NCBI GenBank assembly: GCA_947258835.1 | Contig: CAMYJY010000018.1 | Location: 1 to 39,754 of the forward strand | Length of the DNA stretch: 39,754 nucleotides | Origin: an uncultured Pirellulales bacterium | GTDB taxonomy: Bacteria; Planctomycetota; Planctomycetia; Pirellulales; Lacipirellulaceae | Direction of reading: 5' to 3' | Shown here: positions 7,420 to 16,346 of the stretch, one piece after another | Position numbering within the stretch: the stretch's first letter is position 1 | Layout of the letters: each line of letters opens with the position of its first letter | Made by a program: the position numbers and the translations under genes | The notes under the pieces: model-generated | Databases searched by the model: none | Told to the model about the DNA's origin: nothing | The model's input: only the letters and a program-made list of their open reading frames with translations

Positions 7420-10400
7420 TCAGCGGGTCTTGCCTGCGGCCGAAATTCTAGGTCGTGCCGGGATGGAAATTCGGAAGAACAACGTGTACAGGGTCGGCAC
7501 CACCACCAAGGTAAAGACTGTGCCGATGGCCAGCCCCCAGGCCATCACGCTGGCTAGACCGTAGAACAAGGGGTCATGTGAAATAATCAGCGGCAGCAGG
7601 CCCAGGACCGTAGTCGTCATCGACATCATGATCGGTCGGAATCTGGAGACGGCTGCCGAAACCACCGCTTCGTAGTCGTGGGTCCCCTCGGACCGATTGG
7701 TCTCGATTCTGTCGATCAGGACGATCCCGTTGTTGATGATCGTGCCGGCCAGGCTCAACAGGCCGAGGATGACCATGAAACCGAAATCGGCCCGCATGAC
7801 TAGCAAGCCGACCACCGCGCCGATCAAGATGAGCGGGATGGTGATCAAAATAATACCGGCCCGCCGGAAGGAATTGAACTGCCAGATCAAGAGGGCCACG
7901 ATCAGCAGGAAGCAGGGGGGAAACCAAGCCATCAACTTGGTCTGGGCATCGACCGAATCCTCCAGTTCCCCGCCGATTTCCCAAGAGTGGCCGGGAGGGA
8001 ATTCCAATCCGTCCAAGGTCGGTTGCAAACGCTGCAACATTTCCCCGGCCGGCAAGATCTGATGCCTGGCGCTGACGGTGATGGTCCGCTCTTGGTTGTA
8101 GCGATGGATTTGATTGACTTCTCCCCTGCCATAGAGACTGGCGATTTGCGAGAGGGGCACGTTGTTCTGACTGGAGTTCGAGTACACCCCCAGCCCTGGT
8201 ACCGAGACCAGATTCTCGCGTTCGGACTTGATCCCGCGCACCACGACGGGAATCACCGTGTCGCCGGCCCGGTATTCCGTCGTTGTCGAGCCGTCAATAA
8301 AAGCATCCAGGGAATCGCTCACTTCCTGGGAGGTCAGCCCCGCCCGTCGGGCCCGCGCCTGATCCACCTCAGCCACCAGCTTGAACACCAAATTGTTCCA
8401 GTCCTGCCGGATGTCGATGGTGCCTGGAATGGCCCGCAGCGCGGCCATCACCTGTTCCGCCTGGGTCCTGAGAACCTGGCTGTGGGGCCCGCTTAAGCGA
8501 AATTCCAACAAGCCCGTTTCACTCCCACCCATCCACATGGCCTTGACTCGGCCCCGCACGTTGGGGCAGTTGGCCAAGAGGTAGTCGCGGGTGCGCCGCA
8601 CCAGGCCGGGTACCTGCTGATTGGTTTCCGTGTTGATAATGATGAAGGCCGTATGCGGGTCGGGATCGTCCGGCGCTAACGAGAGATAAAAGCGGGGACC
8701 GCCATTGCCGACGTAGGCCACGGTGGTGGTGATCTCTGGATTGATCGACTTGTCATTCAACCAACGGCTGATTTTTTCCACCGTGGTCGCGGTCTGATCA
8801 ATGCGGGTCCCGGCGGGGAGGTCGAGATAAGCCAAAAACTGATTGCGGTCCCCCGGCGGGAAAAAGACTTTGGGCACAAACGTGAGTCCCCAGAGAGCCA
8901 AGACCAAAGCGCCCACGGTTAGGCCGATCACGATGCCGCGCCTGCCCAAGGCCGTTTCCAAAACAGCTCGGTAGACGCGATAGAATGTCCCCTGGTAGGG
9001 ATCGGCGGCAGCACCCGTTGTGGTTGCGGGCTGAATTTTCATGAACCAATTGCTGGAACTGGTAGTGAGGTACAGCGACATGAACCACGAAGACAGCAGC
9101 AAAATGGTGACGACTTGTCCTAGCGAAAGCACGTAGTCGCCCGTTTGCCCGATCATCAACATCATCGGCGCAAAGGCCAAGACCGTGGTCAAGGTGCTGG
9201 TGAGCAAAGGTAGGGAAAGTGAGTCTCCGGCCTGCTGGGCCGCTTCCCGCGCGGAGGCGCCCAGTTGCATGCGGGTGCGGATGTCTTCCGCCACGACAAT
9301 GCCATTGTCGACCAGCATGCCCAGCGCGATGATCATGGAGGCGATGGACATCCGTTGCAGTTCGATTCCCATCAGGCCCATCACCACCAGACCCATGAGC
9401 ATCACCAGCGGCACGAAAGAACCCACGATGAGACCCGTCCGGACGCCGAGAAAAATCATCACCACGACCAGCACGATCATCAGCGTTTCCAGCACATTCA
9501 GCACCGCGCCGTTCACCGCTTTTTGGATCAGTTCGGGCTGGTAGGTCGCATACTCCAACACGTAACCCCAAGGCAACGACTGCTCAATTTGACGGATCTC
9601 TCGGGACAGTTTTCTGCCGAAGTCCACGGCATTCACCCCCTCCTGCAGGATCACGCTCATGATGATTGCAGGTTGTCCGTTATAATAAGCCGGCTTTACC
9701 GGTGGATCCACGTAGGCTCTGCGGATCACGGCGAGGTCCTGCAGCGGGACGGTGCCTTGGGTACCGGGAATGGGAATCAGCAGGGACTCGATTTCCGCCA
9801 CCTGATTAAAATTCCCCGTGGGGGCGATAATGATTTCTTGGCCCTCGATGTCCAGCCGCCCGGCCGGTAGCGTCACGTTTTGCTGCTTGAGTGTCTCGGT
9901 GATGGTGCGGATGCCGATGCCGAACTGGGCCAACTTGGCGTTATTGATATCCAGATAGATCCTCTCGTCCTGAATGCCGTAGAGGTCGATTTTCTTGATG
10001 CCTGGCATGGTACCCAGGTGTTCCCGGGCATCCCGCGCCGCTTCCCGCATCTCCGCCATCGTGAAGCCGTCGCTCCAGAGTGCGATGGTCGCCACGGCCG
10101 TATCGCCGAATTCGTCGTTGACGGCGGGGCCAATGCTCCCCTCCGGGAGGCTGGGCACGATGTCGTGGAGTTTGTTGCGGAGCTTTTTCCAGGTGGCCGG
10201 CAAATCTTTGGCGGCGACTTCGTCGCCAACTTCGAAGTGGATGATCGATTCACCCCGTTTGGAGGTGGACCAAATATCGTCCAGCTCGCTCATGGTACGG
10301 GCCTGTTCCTCGATCACGCGGGTGATCAGCCGCTCGATGCGTTCCGGCGCCATGCCCGGGAAGCGGGTGGTGATGAGGGCTTCTCGGATCACGATAAACG

Positions 10401-10509
10401 GATCTTCCAAACGCGGTTGGCGCACCATCAACAGCCCGCCAAAGCACAGCATCAGCAGCATGGAGAAGACGACGGTCCGCGAATTCTTGAGCGCGAAGGA
10501 GGTGATCAT
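7420..10509 (-). CDS. RND-family efflux permease (AcrB/HAE1-like)
   Basis: Proton-driven inner-membrane pump of the RND superfamily that exports hydrophobic compounds or metals through an adaptor and a TolC-type channel. The 1029-residue length and order fit AcrB relatives: TM1 (VVFSMLLMLCFGGLLMV), a porter domain (RFPGMAPERIERLITRVIE), TM2-6 around residues 330-480, a second periplasmic half, and TM8-12 near the end. The TM4 proton-relay site reads GMLVDNGIVVAED: the first acid (AcrB D407) is kept and the second (D408) is Asn. TM10 has TIINNGIVLID where AcrB has K940. Such variants occur in RND subgroups, so I do not call it inactive. The adaptor gene lies 18 bp upstream in the same operon. 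The substrate cannot be read from the sequence. Confidence 0.95.
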   Translation of the reverse strand: MITSFALKNSRTVVFSMLLMLCFGGLLMVRQPRLEDPFIVIREALITTRFPGMAPERIERLITRVIEEQARTMSELDDIWSTSKRGESIIHFEVGDEVAAKDLPATWKKLRNKLHDIVPSLPEGSIGPAVNDEFGDTAVATIALWSDGFTMAEMREAARDAREHLGTMPGIKKIDLYGIQDERIYLDINNAKLAQFGIGIRTITETLKQQNVTLPAGRLDIEGQEIIIAPTGNFNQVAEIESLLIPIPGTQGTVPLQDLAVIRRAYVDPPVKPAYYNGQPAIIMSVILQEGVNAVDFGRKLSREIRQIEQSLPWGYVLEYATYQPELIQKAVNGAVLNVLETLMIVLVVVMIFLGVRTGLIVGSFVPLVMLMGLVVMGLMGIELQRMSIASMIIALGMLVDNGIVVAEDIRTRMQLGASAREAAQQAGDSLSLPLLTSTLTTVLAFAPMMLMIGQTGDYVLSLGQVVTILLLSSWFMSLYLTTSSSNWFMKIQPATTTGAAADPYQGTFYRVYRAVLETALGRRGIVIGLTVGALVLALWGLTFVPKVFFPPGDRNQFLAYLDLPAGTRIDQTATTVEKISRWLNDKSINPEITTTVAYVGNGGPRFYLSLAPDDPDPHTAFIIINTETNQQVPGLVRRTRDYLLANCPNVRGRVKAMWMGGSETGLLEFRLSGPHSQVLRTQAEQVMAALRAIPGTIDIRQDWNNLVFKLVAEVDQARARRAGLTSQEVSDSLDAFIDGSTTTEYRAGDTVIPVVVRGIKSERENLVSVPGLGVYSNSSQNNVPLSQIASLYGRGEVNQIHRYNQERTITVSARHQILPAGEMLQRLQPTLDGLEFPPGHSWEIGGELEDSVDAQTKLMAWFPPCFLLIVALLIWQFNSFRRAGIILITIPLILIGAVVGLLVMRADFGFMVILGLLSLAGTIINNGIVLIDRIETNRSEGTHDYEAVVSAAVSRFRPIMMSMTTTVLGLLPLIISHDPLFYGLASVMAWGLAIGTVFTLVVVPTLYTLFFRISIPARPRISAAGKTR

Positions 10510-10527
10510 GATCGGCGTGTGGCTATC

Positions 10528-11682
10528 CTATTCGATGTCCAGCGGTTCCGGGTCGGCTTCTTTGCGGGGGGGCATCCGCTTGACCCGCATCCCGTCACTT
10601 AAGAAGCTCACCCCCGCCGCTGCCAACACGTCGCCGGGGGAAATTCCCTGGGTCACGACAATCTGGTTATCCTTCACACCGCGGCACTGGATGGGGACTT
10701 GTTTGACCGTGGAGCTATCCGGCTGATAGACGAACACAAAGCCGCGATTGGTATCCAAGCTGGGCAGCATGGCCTGGGCCGGGAGCAGGTAGCCCCCCGC
10801 GAACCCGGTCCCTTGCAGCTCAAAGCTGGCTTCGGCCGTCATGCCCGAGCGGACGCGCGGTGGCGGATCCAGCAACCGCACTTTCACGGGGAAGGCATTT
10901 CCTTCACCGGCCACCGTGCCCACTTCCGTCACGCTGCCGGCGACGGTCTGGCCGGGGAGTGTGGGAAAGGATACGGCTACCGGCAGACCCACGGTGAGCA
11001 GATGCACTACGGTTTCCGGGATGGCGACGACAATTTCCTGGTCGCCTTTGGCATCGATCTCAAACAGCTTTTGGCCGCGTTGCACGTCCACGAAGGGTTC
11101 GACCTGACGGACACCGATGCTGCCATCGTAGGGGGCATACAGCACGGTTTTGCGGAGGTCGCGCCGGGATAGATTGAGTTTGGACACGACGAAATCCACG
11201 TTCGCCTGGGACTCCCGGAAGGCAAACTCCGCTTGCTCCAGCCGCCGTTGGCTTCCCGCGCCTTCGGCAAACAGGCGTTGCTGACGCTCGTATTCCGCTT
11301 GCTGCTTTTTCACATTCGCTTTGGCCGTGACCAGCTCGGCCTCGGCCTTCTGCACCTCAAGTTGATAGGGCTCCTGGTCGAGTTCGGCCAGGATGTCTCC
11401 ATGCTTGACTTCCGCACCGATATCGACACGGACGCTGAGCACATTTCCCGCGACTTCAAAGCTAAGGGCCGAGCGATCGATGGCTCGGACAGTTCCCGAG
11501 AATCTGCGGACCTGACTGGTAGTTTCCGCGCCGACGGTAATCGTCTTCAGCCCGCGAATTTCCTCCACGATCGGTGCTTCCGTAGCACAACCCATCGACA
11601 GCAAGAGCACTGTGGACCAGCACCAGATAGGACACTCGATTTTTATGCAGCGGGCCCCAGGCCCGCATTGCTGACGCCTCAT
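10528..11682 (-). CDS. RND periplasmic adaptor (membrane fusion) lipoprotein
   Basis: Membrane-fusion subunit linking the RND permease to an outer-membrane channel. ATG 11682 is chosen because AGGAAGG lies about 9 nt upstream and the start yields a proper lipoprotein signal (IWCWSTVLLLSMGC, lipid-bearing Cys about residue 32). The mature chain shows the lipoyl half-motif (ALSFEVAGNVLSVRVDIGAEVKHGDILAELD), a coiled-coil hairpin (ELVTAKANVKKQQAEYERQQRLF...RRLEQAEFAFRESQANVDF), the second lipoyl half (LYAPYDGSIGVRQVEPFVDVQRGQKLFEID), then beta-barrel and membrane-proximal domains, 384 residues in all. The permease follows after 18 bp. An open frame extends upstream to 11766 but has no ribosome site. 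Confidence 0.93.
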   Translation of the reverse strand: MRRQQCGPGARCIKIECPIWCWSTVLLLSMGCATEAPIVEEIRGLKTITVGAETTSQVRRFSGTVRAIDRSALSFEVAGNVLSVRVDIGAEVKHGDILAELDQEPYQLEVQKAEAELVTAKANVKKQQAEYERQQRLFAEGAGSQRRLEQAEFAFRESQANVDFVVSKLNLSRRDLRKTVLYAPYDGSIGVRQVEPFVDVQRGQKLFEIDAKGDQEIVVAIPETVVHLLTVGLPVAVSFPTLPGQTVAGSVTEVGTVAGEGNAFPVKVRLLDPPPRVRSGMTAEASFELQGTGFAGGYLLPAQAMLPSLDTNRGFVFVYQPDSSTVKQVPIQCRGVKDNQIVVTQGISPGDVLAAAGVSFLSDGMRVKRMPPRKEADPEPLDIE

Positions 11683-12217
11683 TTCCAATGTCCTTCCTCT
11701 GTGGATCAGGGGGCTGCTCGAGCCGTGGACGTGGACGCGATCAGGAGTGCAGCCACGGGCTAGCATGGTGGCAGTGGTTCAATATAGGTACTCCAGGTCT
11801 GTCCGTACACACGTCCGACCATGTCTTGCTCGTTGGTCACGACTCTGGCGGACAAGATGTCGGTGCCACCCAATGCTGGTAACGATTTTAGTGGCAGTAT
11901 GTGGCAGTATTAGGGGGTTCCAGTCATTCCCGCGCAGGCGGGAATCCAGTAGCAGTGCCAGTGGTCTAGATTCCCGCTTGCGCGGGAATGACGCTGGAGA
12001 ACGGCGAGAGGCTGGGGCGCAGCCCCACCTTTGTTTGGTCGACTTTAGCGGTTGGGTGATTTGGCGGGGCGAGGGGGCCGGCTTTGTCGCCTCAGGCAAT
12101 TTGTGACGATAGTTCCGATGGCCGCGGTTGTGTGGCTAGTAGCTGACGTAGTGGTTATCGCGGCCGTGTCGGGGGGATGCACCCGGGATCAGGGAAGAAT
12201 GAGGGAGAGGGGGACTT
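11683..12217. promoter_or_regulatory. Divergent intergenic region between the RND operon and the NodT-like gene
   Basis: This 535-bp region separates two divergently transcribed efflux transcription units, so promoters for both should lie here, though I could not fix a convincing pair. It contains a paired REP-like palindrome (11925-11997) and a GGGGCGCAGCCCC hairpin (12014-12027). No gene is supported. Confidence 0.5.
11925..11997. repeat. Paired inverted REP-like palindromes (family B)
   Basis: Two copies of GTCATTCCCGCGCAGGCGGG-AATC face each other: the left arm near 11925-11951 and the right arm near 11969-11997 reading ATTCCCGCTTGCGCGGGAAT-GAC. Each copy is itself palindromic. Together they make an arrangement like a BIME. 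Related single copies lie at 33846-33871 and 35093-35118. Confidence 0.85.
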
Positions 12218-13792
12218 GTGAGGCAGCAACGAGGCAAGCTTTTGGCGCGGACTTGGAGGCCCGTATGGCTGGCGTTTTTGTTACTCGCTAGCAGTGGGTG
12301 CCAGGGATCCCTGGGCAATTGGTGTCGGAATGGGTTCCGGGTGGGGCCGGACTATTGCAAGCCGGCGGCGCCCGTGGCCTGCGAGTGGATCGATGCCTAT
12401 GACGAGCGAGTGCGGCAGGAGCTTCCCGACAATTCCGCGTGGTGGACCGTGTTTCAGGACCCGATCCTGAACGGATTGATGGACGATACCTACCGCCAAA
12501 ATCTACCGCTTCGCGAGGCTGGCATGCGGGTGGTGGAGGCCCAGCGCCTGCGGCAGATTGCGGCCGGCAATATTTTTCCGCAGACCCAACAGGGATTTGG
12601 GGAATATAGCCGTACCGAGGTGAGTGAGAACGCGTTCCCGACCAATCGGCTGGCCGGTCTGGGGTTCATGCCCCCCAGTGCGGTGAACAATTGGGTGACT
12701 GGCTTTGACGCGGGTTGGGAGCTTGATGTGTGGGGTCGTTTTCGACGAGGAATTGAGGCGGCGGATGCAAATCTGGACGCTTCGGTGGAGGACTATGACG
12801 CGATCTTGGTAAGCTTGATTGGCGAGACTGCTGAGGCTTATATCAACTACCGCGTGGCCCAAACGCGTCTGGCTTATGCGCGGGACAATGTCCGGATCCA
12901 GCAGGGATCGCTGGAGCTGAGTGAGTCGCGTTTCCGCAATGGCGCGGTGACAGAGCTGGATGTGACTCAAGCGACGGCTAATTTGCAGAATACCAAGCAG
13001 CAAATCCCGCTGTACGAGGTCCAGCTGCGACAGGCCAACAACCTGTTGTGCGTCCTGCTGGGCCTGCCCGCTCAGGATCTTTCCCCGCGTCTGGGCGAGC
13101 AGCCCATTCCCGCGCCGCCGGTGGATGTTGTGGTTGGCATTCCCGCGAATCTAATCCGACGTCGTCCGGATATCCGCCGGGCGGAACGTCAAGTTGCGGC
13201 CCAGAGTGCTCTGATTGGCGTGGCCGTGGCCGACCTGTTTCCTAGTTTTTCCATTGTGGGTGCCGTGCAGGTCCAAGCCGAGGATTTTGAGGATTTGTTT
13301 GAAAGCGCCAGCGCCGCCAGTTTCGTCGCCCCCGGTTTCAATTGGAACTTGCTTAATTATGGTCGTCTGGCCAATCAAGTCCGCGTGCAGGAAGCGCGTT
13401 TTCAGCAGCTGGCCATCGCCTACCAGCAGCAGGTGCTGGAGGCCAATGCGGAGGTGGAAGACGGTATTATCGCCTTTTTGCGGGGCCAGCAACGCCTGGT
13501 GGATGTGCAGGGGGCGGTGCAGGCCTCCACGCGATCGGTCGACTTGGCGCGGATCCAATATCGCGAGGGTGCCACGGATTTTAACCGCGTGTTCATTCTG
13601 GAAACGGCACTGACCAACCAGCAGGATCTGTTGGCGACGGTGCAGGGCGAGCTGGCCCAAGGGTTGGTGGCGGTGTACAAGGCCATGGGCGGTGGCTGGC
13701 AGATTCGCCTGGGCGCGGGGTCCACGAGTGAGCAGCTGGACGAGCTGCTGCAGCCGGGCGAGGTGGTTGCGGATCCAGGCGACAAGTCTTGA
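12218..13792 (+). CDS. NodT-type RND outer-membrane efflux lipoprotein
   Basis: Outer-membrane channel of the NodT/OprM group, which completes RND pumps. The GTG start at 12218 has a strong purine-rich ribosome site (GAGGGAGAGGGGG). The signal ends in a lipobox LASSGC (Cys 28). Typical signatures follow: FRVGPDYCKP near the mature start, WWTVFQDPILNGLMDDTYRQNLPLREA, SGWELDVWGRFRRGIEAA-like strand (FDAGWELDVWGRFRRG), IPANLIRRRPDIRRAERQVAAQSALIGVA and FNWNLLNYGRLANQVRVQEARFQQL. It is 524 residues long. It lies head-to-head with the RND adaptor/permease operon and is the best candidate for that pump's outer-membrane partner; the TolC-family gene at 4313 is another. The stop is 28 bp from the end of the convergent exonuclease gene. 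Confidence 0.93.
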   Translation: MRQQRGKLLARTWRPVWLAFLLLASSGCQGSLGNWCRNGFRVGPDYCKPAAPVACEWIDAYDERVRQELPDNSAWWTVFQDPILNGLMDDTYRQNLPLREAGMRVVEAQRLRQIAAGNIFPQTQQGFGEYSRTEVSENAFPTNRLAGLGFMPPSAVNNWVTGFDAGWELDVWGRFRRGIEAADANLDASVEDYDAILVSLIGETAEAYINYRVAQTRLAYARDNVRIQQGSLELSESRFRNGAVTELDVTQATANLQNTKQQIPLYEVQLRQANNLLCVLLGLPAQDLSPRLGEQPIPAPPVDVVVGIPANLIRRRPDIRRAERQVAAQSALIGVAVADLFPSFSIVGAVQVQAEDFEDLFESASAASFVAPGFNWNLLNYGRLANQVRVQEARFQQLAIAYQQQVLEANAEVEDGIIAFLRGQQRLVDVQGAVQASTRSVDLARIQYREGATDFNRVFILETALTNQQDLLATVQGELAQGLVAVYKAMGGGWQIRLGAGSTSEQLDELLQPGEVVADPGDKS

Positions 13793-13820
13793 TACCCACA
13801 TGGAACGACGGAGTTCAAGC

Positions 13821-14588
13821 TCAGACGTCCAGTTCGATGGTGACTGGCGCGTGATCACTGACGGTGAGTCCGGCCTGGCGATGCGTGATGGCTTGGCGAA
13901 AGGGCGGTCGCGCGGTCGGGTTGGCCAGCAGGTAATCGATCCGCCAGCCACGGTCCAGTTCACGAGCCCGGCCCCGGTTGGACCACCAGGAGTAGGGGCC
14001 GTCGACATCGCCGGCGTGTTCTCGGACTAGGTCGTGCCAGCCGGAGTCGAGCAGGCGACCGAACCAAGCCCGTTCGTGGGGCAAAAAACCGGAGTTCTGC
14101 TGGTTCCCTTGGGCGTAATAGATGTCTTGGGGGGTATGGGCGATGTTGAGATCGCCACCCAGGATGACCGGGCCGCTGGCAGGCAGTTGGCGGGTAGCCC
14201 AGGGGCGGAAGCGGCGCATCCAGCGTTCTTTTTCCGTTTGCCGCTCGGGGCTGCTGGAGCCGGAGGGTAAGTAGACGCTGGCCACTTGCAGCGGGCCCAG
14301 GCGGACATAGGTCAGGCGGCCTTCGGTGTCGGCCGGACTGAGTCCTGTTTGGATGAGTTGTGACGGTTGGCGGGTCCAGACGGCGGTGCCGGCGTAGCCC
14401 TTTTTTTGAGCCGGGTTCCAATGCACGTGCCAGCCGGTAGGGCTGGCCCACTCGGGGGGAAGTTGTTCCGGGAGTGCGCGGACTTCCTGGAGCAGGAGCA
14501 CATCGGGGCGAATCTGCTCCAGTTCCTGGGCAAATCCCTTCCGCAGGGCGGCGCGGAGTCCATTGACGTTCCAGGTGGTGATACGCAT
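13821..14588 (-). CDS. xthA: Exodeoxyribonuclease III (AP endonuclease)
   Basis: DNA repair enzyme of the EEP (exonuclease-endonuclease-phosphatase) family that cleaves at abasic sites and trims 3' ends, using Mg2+. At 255 residues it has the full motif set: MRITTWNVNGLRAAL at the N-terminus, LLLQEVRA with the metal-binding Glu at 35, GYAGTAVWTR, VILGGDLNIAH (D146 and N148), the DYLLANP strand, and VSDHAPV with the catalytic Asp-His pair (245-246) close to the end. It is transcribed towards the NodT-like gene and away from the ribosomal cluster. The upstream region towards rpsJ contains a family A repeat. Confidence 0.95.
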   Translation of the reverse strand: MRITTWNVNGLRAALRKGFAQELEQIRPDVLLLQEVRALPEQLPPEWASPTGWHVHWNPAQKKGYAGTAVWTRQPSQLIQTGLSPADTEGRLTYVRLGPLQVASVYLPSGSSSPERQTEKERWMRRFRPWATRQLPASGPVILGGDLNIAHTPQDIYYAQGNQQNSGFLPHERAWFGRLLDSGWHDLVREHAGDVDGPYSWWSNRGRARELDRGWRIDYLLANPTARPPFRQAITHRQAGLTVSDHAPVTIELDV

Positions 14589-14680
14589 CGGCGGCTGGGC
14601 CGCCGATGGTGGCGGGTCCGTGGTTGGCTGGAAAGCCCACTATCATAGGTAAATACACGAATGTGGAAACCGCTTAGCCA

Positions 14681-14796
14681 TTTACAAACAGAAATGTTCA
14701 GCGCCAGCGACCAACGGGAGCGGGCTACTTTCATCGAGCGGTAGCTCGCATTGGCCGGCGGCCCCCCGTTCTAGCCGGGGGCAGGCTCTGCCGCCC
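14681..14796 (+). repeat. Family A repeat, copy 3
   Basis: Shares GCGACCAACGGGAGCGGGC, GAGCGGTAGCTCGCATTGG, CCGGCGG and the hairpin CCCCCCG...CGGGGGC with the other copies. It lies just upstream of the putative rpsJ promoter. Confidence 0.85.
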
Positions 14797-14820
14797 GCAG
14801 AAAAAGTGGGGGGCGGGGTA

Positions 14821-14849
14821 TTGACGGGGTGGGGGCACCTGCTTAAGAT
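14821..14849 (+). promoter_or_regulatory. Putative sigma70-type promoter for the S10 cluster
   Basis: TTGACG (14821-14826) and TAAGAT (14844-14849) are separated by 17 bp, with 5/6 and 4/6 matches to the consensus. They lie about 80 bp before the rpsJ start. Confidence 0.55.
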
Positions 14850-14929
14850 TTGTGATTCGCCACTCCTGGTAGTGGCTGCGTTGTTCTTTGAAACTTTGGA
14901 TCCAAGCACCTCATTTATTGGGAGTTCCT

Positions 14930-15253
14930 GTGCCCGCGTCGAAAGAAGTGATTCGAATTCGGATGGAGGCCTACGACCATTCGGTGTTGGACCAAAGTGC
15001 GGCTGAAATTGTGGACACGGCCAAGCGGACCAATTCGGTGGTTCATGGCCCGATTCCGCTGCCAACTCGCATCGAGCGGTACACGGTCCTGTCGGGGCCG
15101 CATGTCGATAAGAAAGCGCGTCAGCAATTTGAAATCCGCACTCACAAGCGGCTAATTGATATTGTGCAGGCTACGGCCAAGACGATTGAAGCGTTGAATA
15201 AGCTGAGTCTGCCTGCTGGTGTGGACATTAAGATTAAGGCCACGGCGGGCTGA
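14930..15253 (+). CDS. rpsJ: 30S ribosomal protein S10
   Basis: Component of the 30S head; in bacteria it also serves as NusE in transcription antitermination. The GTG at 14930 has GGGAG 5 nt upstream and gives 107 residues, the usual length. Recognisable segments are [37 protein letters not shown] and [13 protein letters not shown], followed by the C-terminal strand [10 protein letters not shown]. An upstream in-frame TTG (14888) has no ribosome site and would add residues unlike S10. It opens the S10-spc-alpha supercluster. rplC follows only after a 307-bp gap. Confidence 0.96.
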   Translation: MPASKEVIRIRMEAYDHSVLDQSAAEIVDTAKRTNSVVHGPIPLPTRIERYTVLSGPHVDKKARQQFEIRTHKRLIDIVQATAKTIEALNKLSLPAGVDIKIKATAG

Positions 15254-15560
15254 TGTGGTGGATCCTGGGTTGCTCGTGGCCGTCTGTTGTTGCTCGGCGC
15301 GGGGAGTCAGGGGCCTGCCTCAGGCCGCGTTGGAGGTGTCCGGCGGGCGGCAAGCATGGCAACGCCAGGCAATTTGAGCCGCCCCGATAATTTTGTGGTG
15401 GTTTGTAGTTTTTCGTTAGTCAAGATTTAATAGTTCTCTTTATATGCAGCGGAAGTTGTGTGGGTAAGCTCCGTCGAGGCGGATGTCTCCCGCATCAGCA
15501 ATACCCATTCGTATCAGTTGAGTAGTCCGTAGGCCGTCGGGCCTGTGAGGGTTTGGTGTG
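15254..15560 (+). other. Long rpsJ-rplC spacer with possible internal promoter
   Basis: There is no gene in this 307-bp spacer. It contains a GC-rich inverted repeat (GGGGCCTGCCTCAGGCC, about 15307-15325) and a possible weak promoter, TTGTAG (15403-15408), 17 bp, TTTAAT (15426-15431), with 3/6 and 5/6 consensus matches. A spacer of this size is unusual at this place in the operon. Confidence 0.4.
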
Positions 15561-16292
15561 ATGACCGATAGCAGTAAAGGTGCCGGCAGCAAGGGTACCA
15601 GTAGTCCGGTGGTTGGCATCTTGGGCCGTAAGGTCGGGATGACGCAGGTCTACGACGAGTCGGGCAAGGTGGTTCCGGTCACTGTTGTCGAGGCGGGGCC
15701 CTGCGATGTGTTGCAGGTCCGCACGTCCGAGCGTGATGGCTACGAAGCGGTGCAATTGGGTTATCTGGATAAGCCGCGTCGGCTGGCCGCCCGCAGTGAG
15801 CGGGGGCAGGTTGCCAAGCTGGATAGCAAGCGTAGTAAGCGTCGGGCTGCCAGCGGTATCGAGCCTGTGGCGAAGGCCGGTTGCGAGCCCAAGCGTTTTA
15901 AGCGGGAAATTCGCGGTTCTGCCGGCGAGCTGGAGGTGGGTTCCCAGGTGACTGTGGAGGCCTTTGGTGAGGTAGCCACGGTGGATGTGATTGCCACCAG
16001 CAAGGGTCGCGGGTTCTCGGGGGCCATGAAGCGGCACAATTTTGCTGGTCAGCGGGCCTCGCATGGCGTCAAGAAGTGCCATCGCCACATGGGGGGGACC
16101 GGCTGCAGTGCTTATCCTAGTCGTCTGTTCAAGGGCGTTCGCATGCCGGGGCAGTATGGCAACCAGCGGTGTACGGTCCGCAATCAAAAAATTGTGCGTA
16201 TTCAAGCAGAGGACAATCTGCTCATTATCCGCGGGGCCATTCCTGGTCCCAATGGCGGCTATGTCGTCGTGCAGCAAACCAATAAGTTATAA
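15561..16292 (+). CDS. rplC: 50S ribosomal protein L3
   Basis: Early-assembly protein at the base of the peptidyl-transferase region. N-terminal GILGRKVGMTQVYDESG and central GRGFSGAMKRHNFAGQ with SHGVKKCHRHMGGTG are diagnostic, as is FKGVRMPGQYGNQRCTVRNQ. At 243 residues it is longer than the common 205-215, mainly because of a basic insertion around residues 75-105 (SERGQVAKLDSKRSKRRAAS) and a short Ser/Gly-rich N-terminal extension. GTG 15558 directly precedes the chosen ATG 15561; either could serve. rplD follows after 54 bp. Confidence 0.95.
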   Translation: MTDSSKGAGSKGTSSPVVGILGRKVGMTQVYDESGKVVPVTVVEAGPCDVLQVRTSERDGYEAVQLGYLDKPRRLAARSERGQVAKLDSKRSKRRAASGIEPVAKAGCEPKRFKREIRGSAGELEVGSQVTVEAFGEVATVDVIATSKGRGFSGAMKRHNFAGQRASHGVKKCHRHMGGTGCSAYPSRLFKGVRMPGQYGNQRCTVRNQKIVRIQAEDNLLIIRGAIPGPNGGYVVVQQTNKL

Positions 16293-16346
16293 GGGGGCGG
16301 CCTGTCACCGGTTGTTTGATCGGTGGTTGGCGGCCTGCAGCCTGTT

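Noticed and set aside
9265-10726. Several long plus-strand frames (His-rich and Ser-rich) over the RND permease gene
   Set aside because: They are shadows of the permease and adaptor coding sequence; their composition is low in complexity and no start signals are present.
13793-13820. Bidirectional terminator between the NodT-like gene and xthA
   Set aside because: The 28-bp gap contains no stem-loop with a T tract.
15495-16277. 260-codon minus-strand frame over rplC
   Set aside because: Shadow of L3, which is certain on the plus strand.
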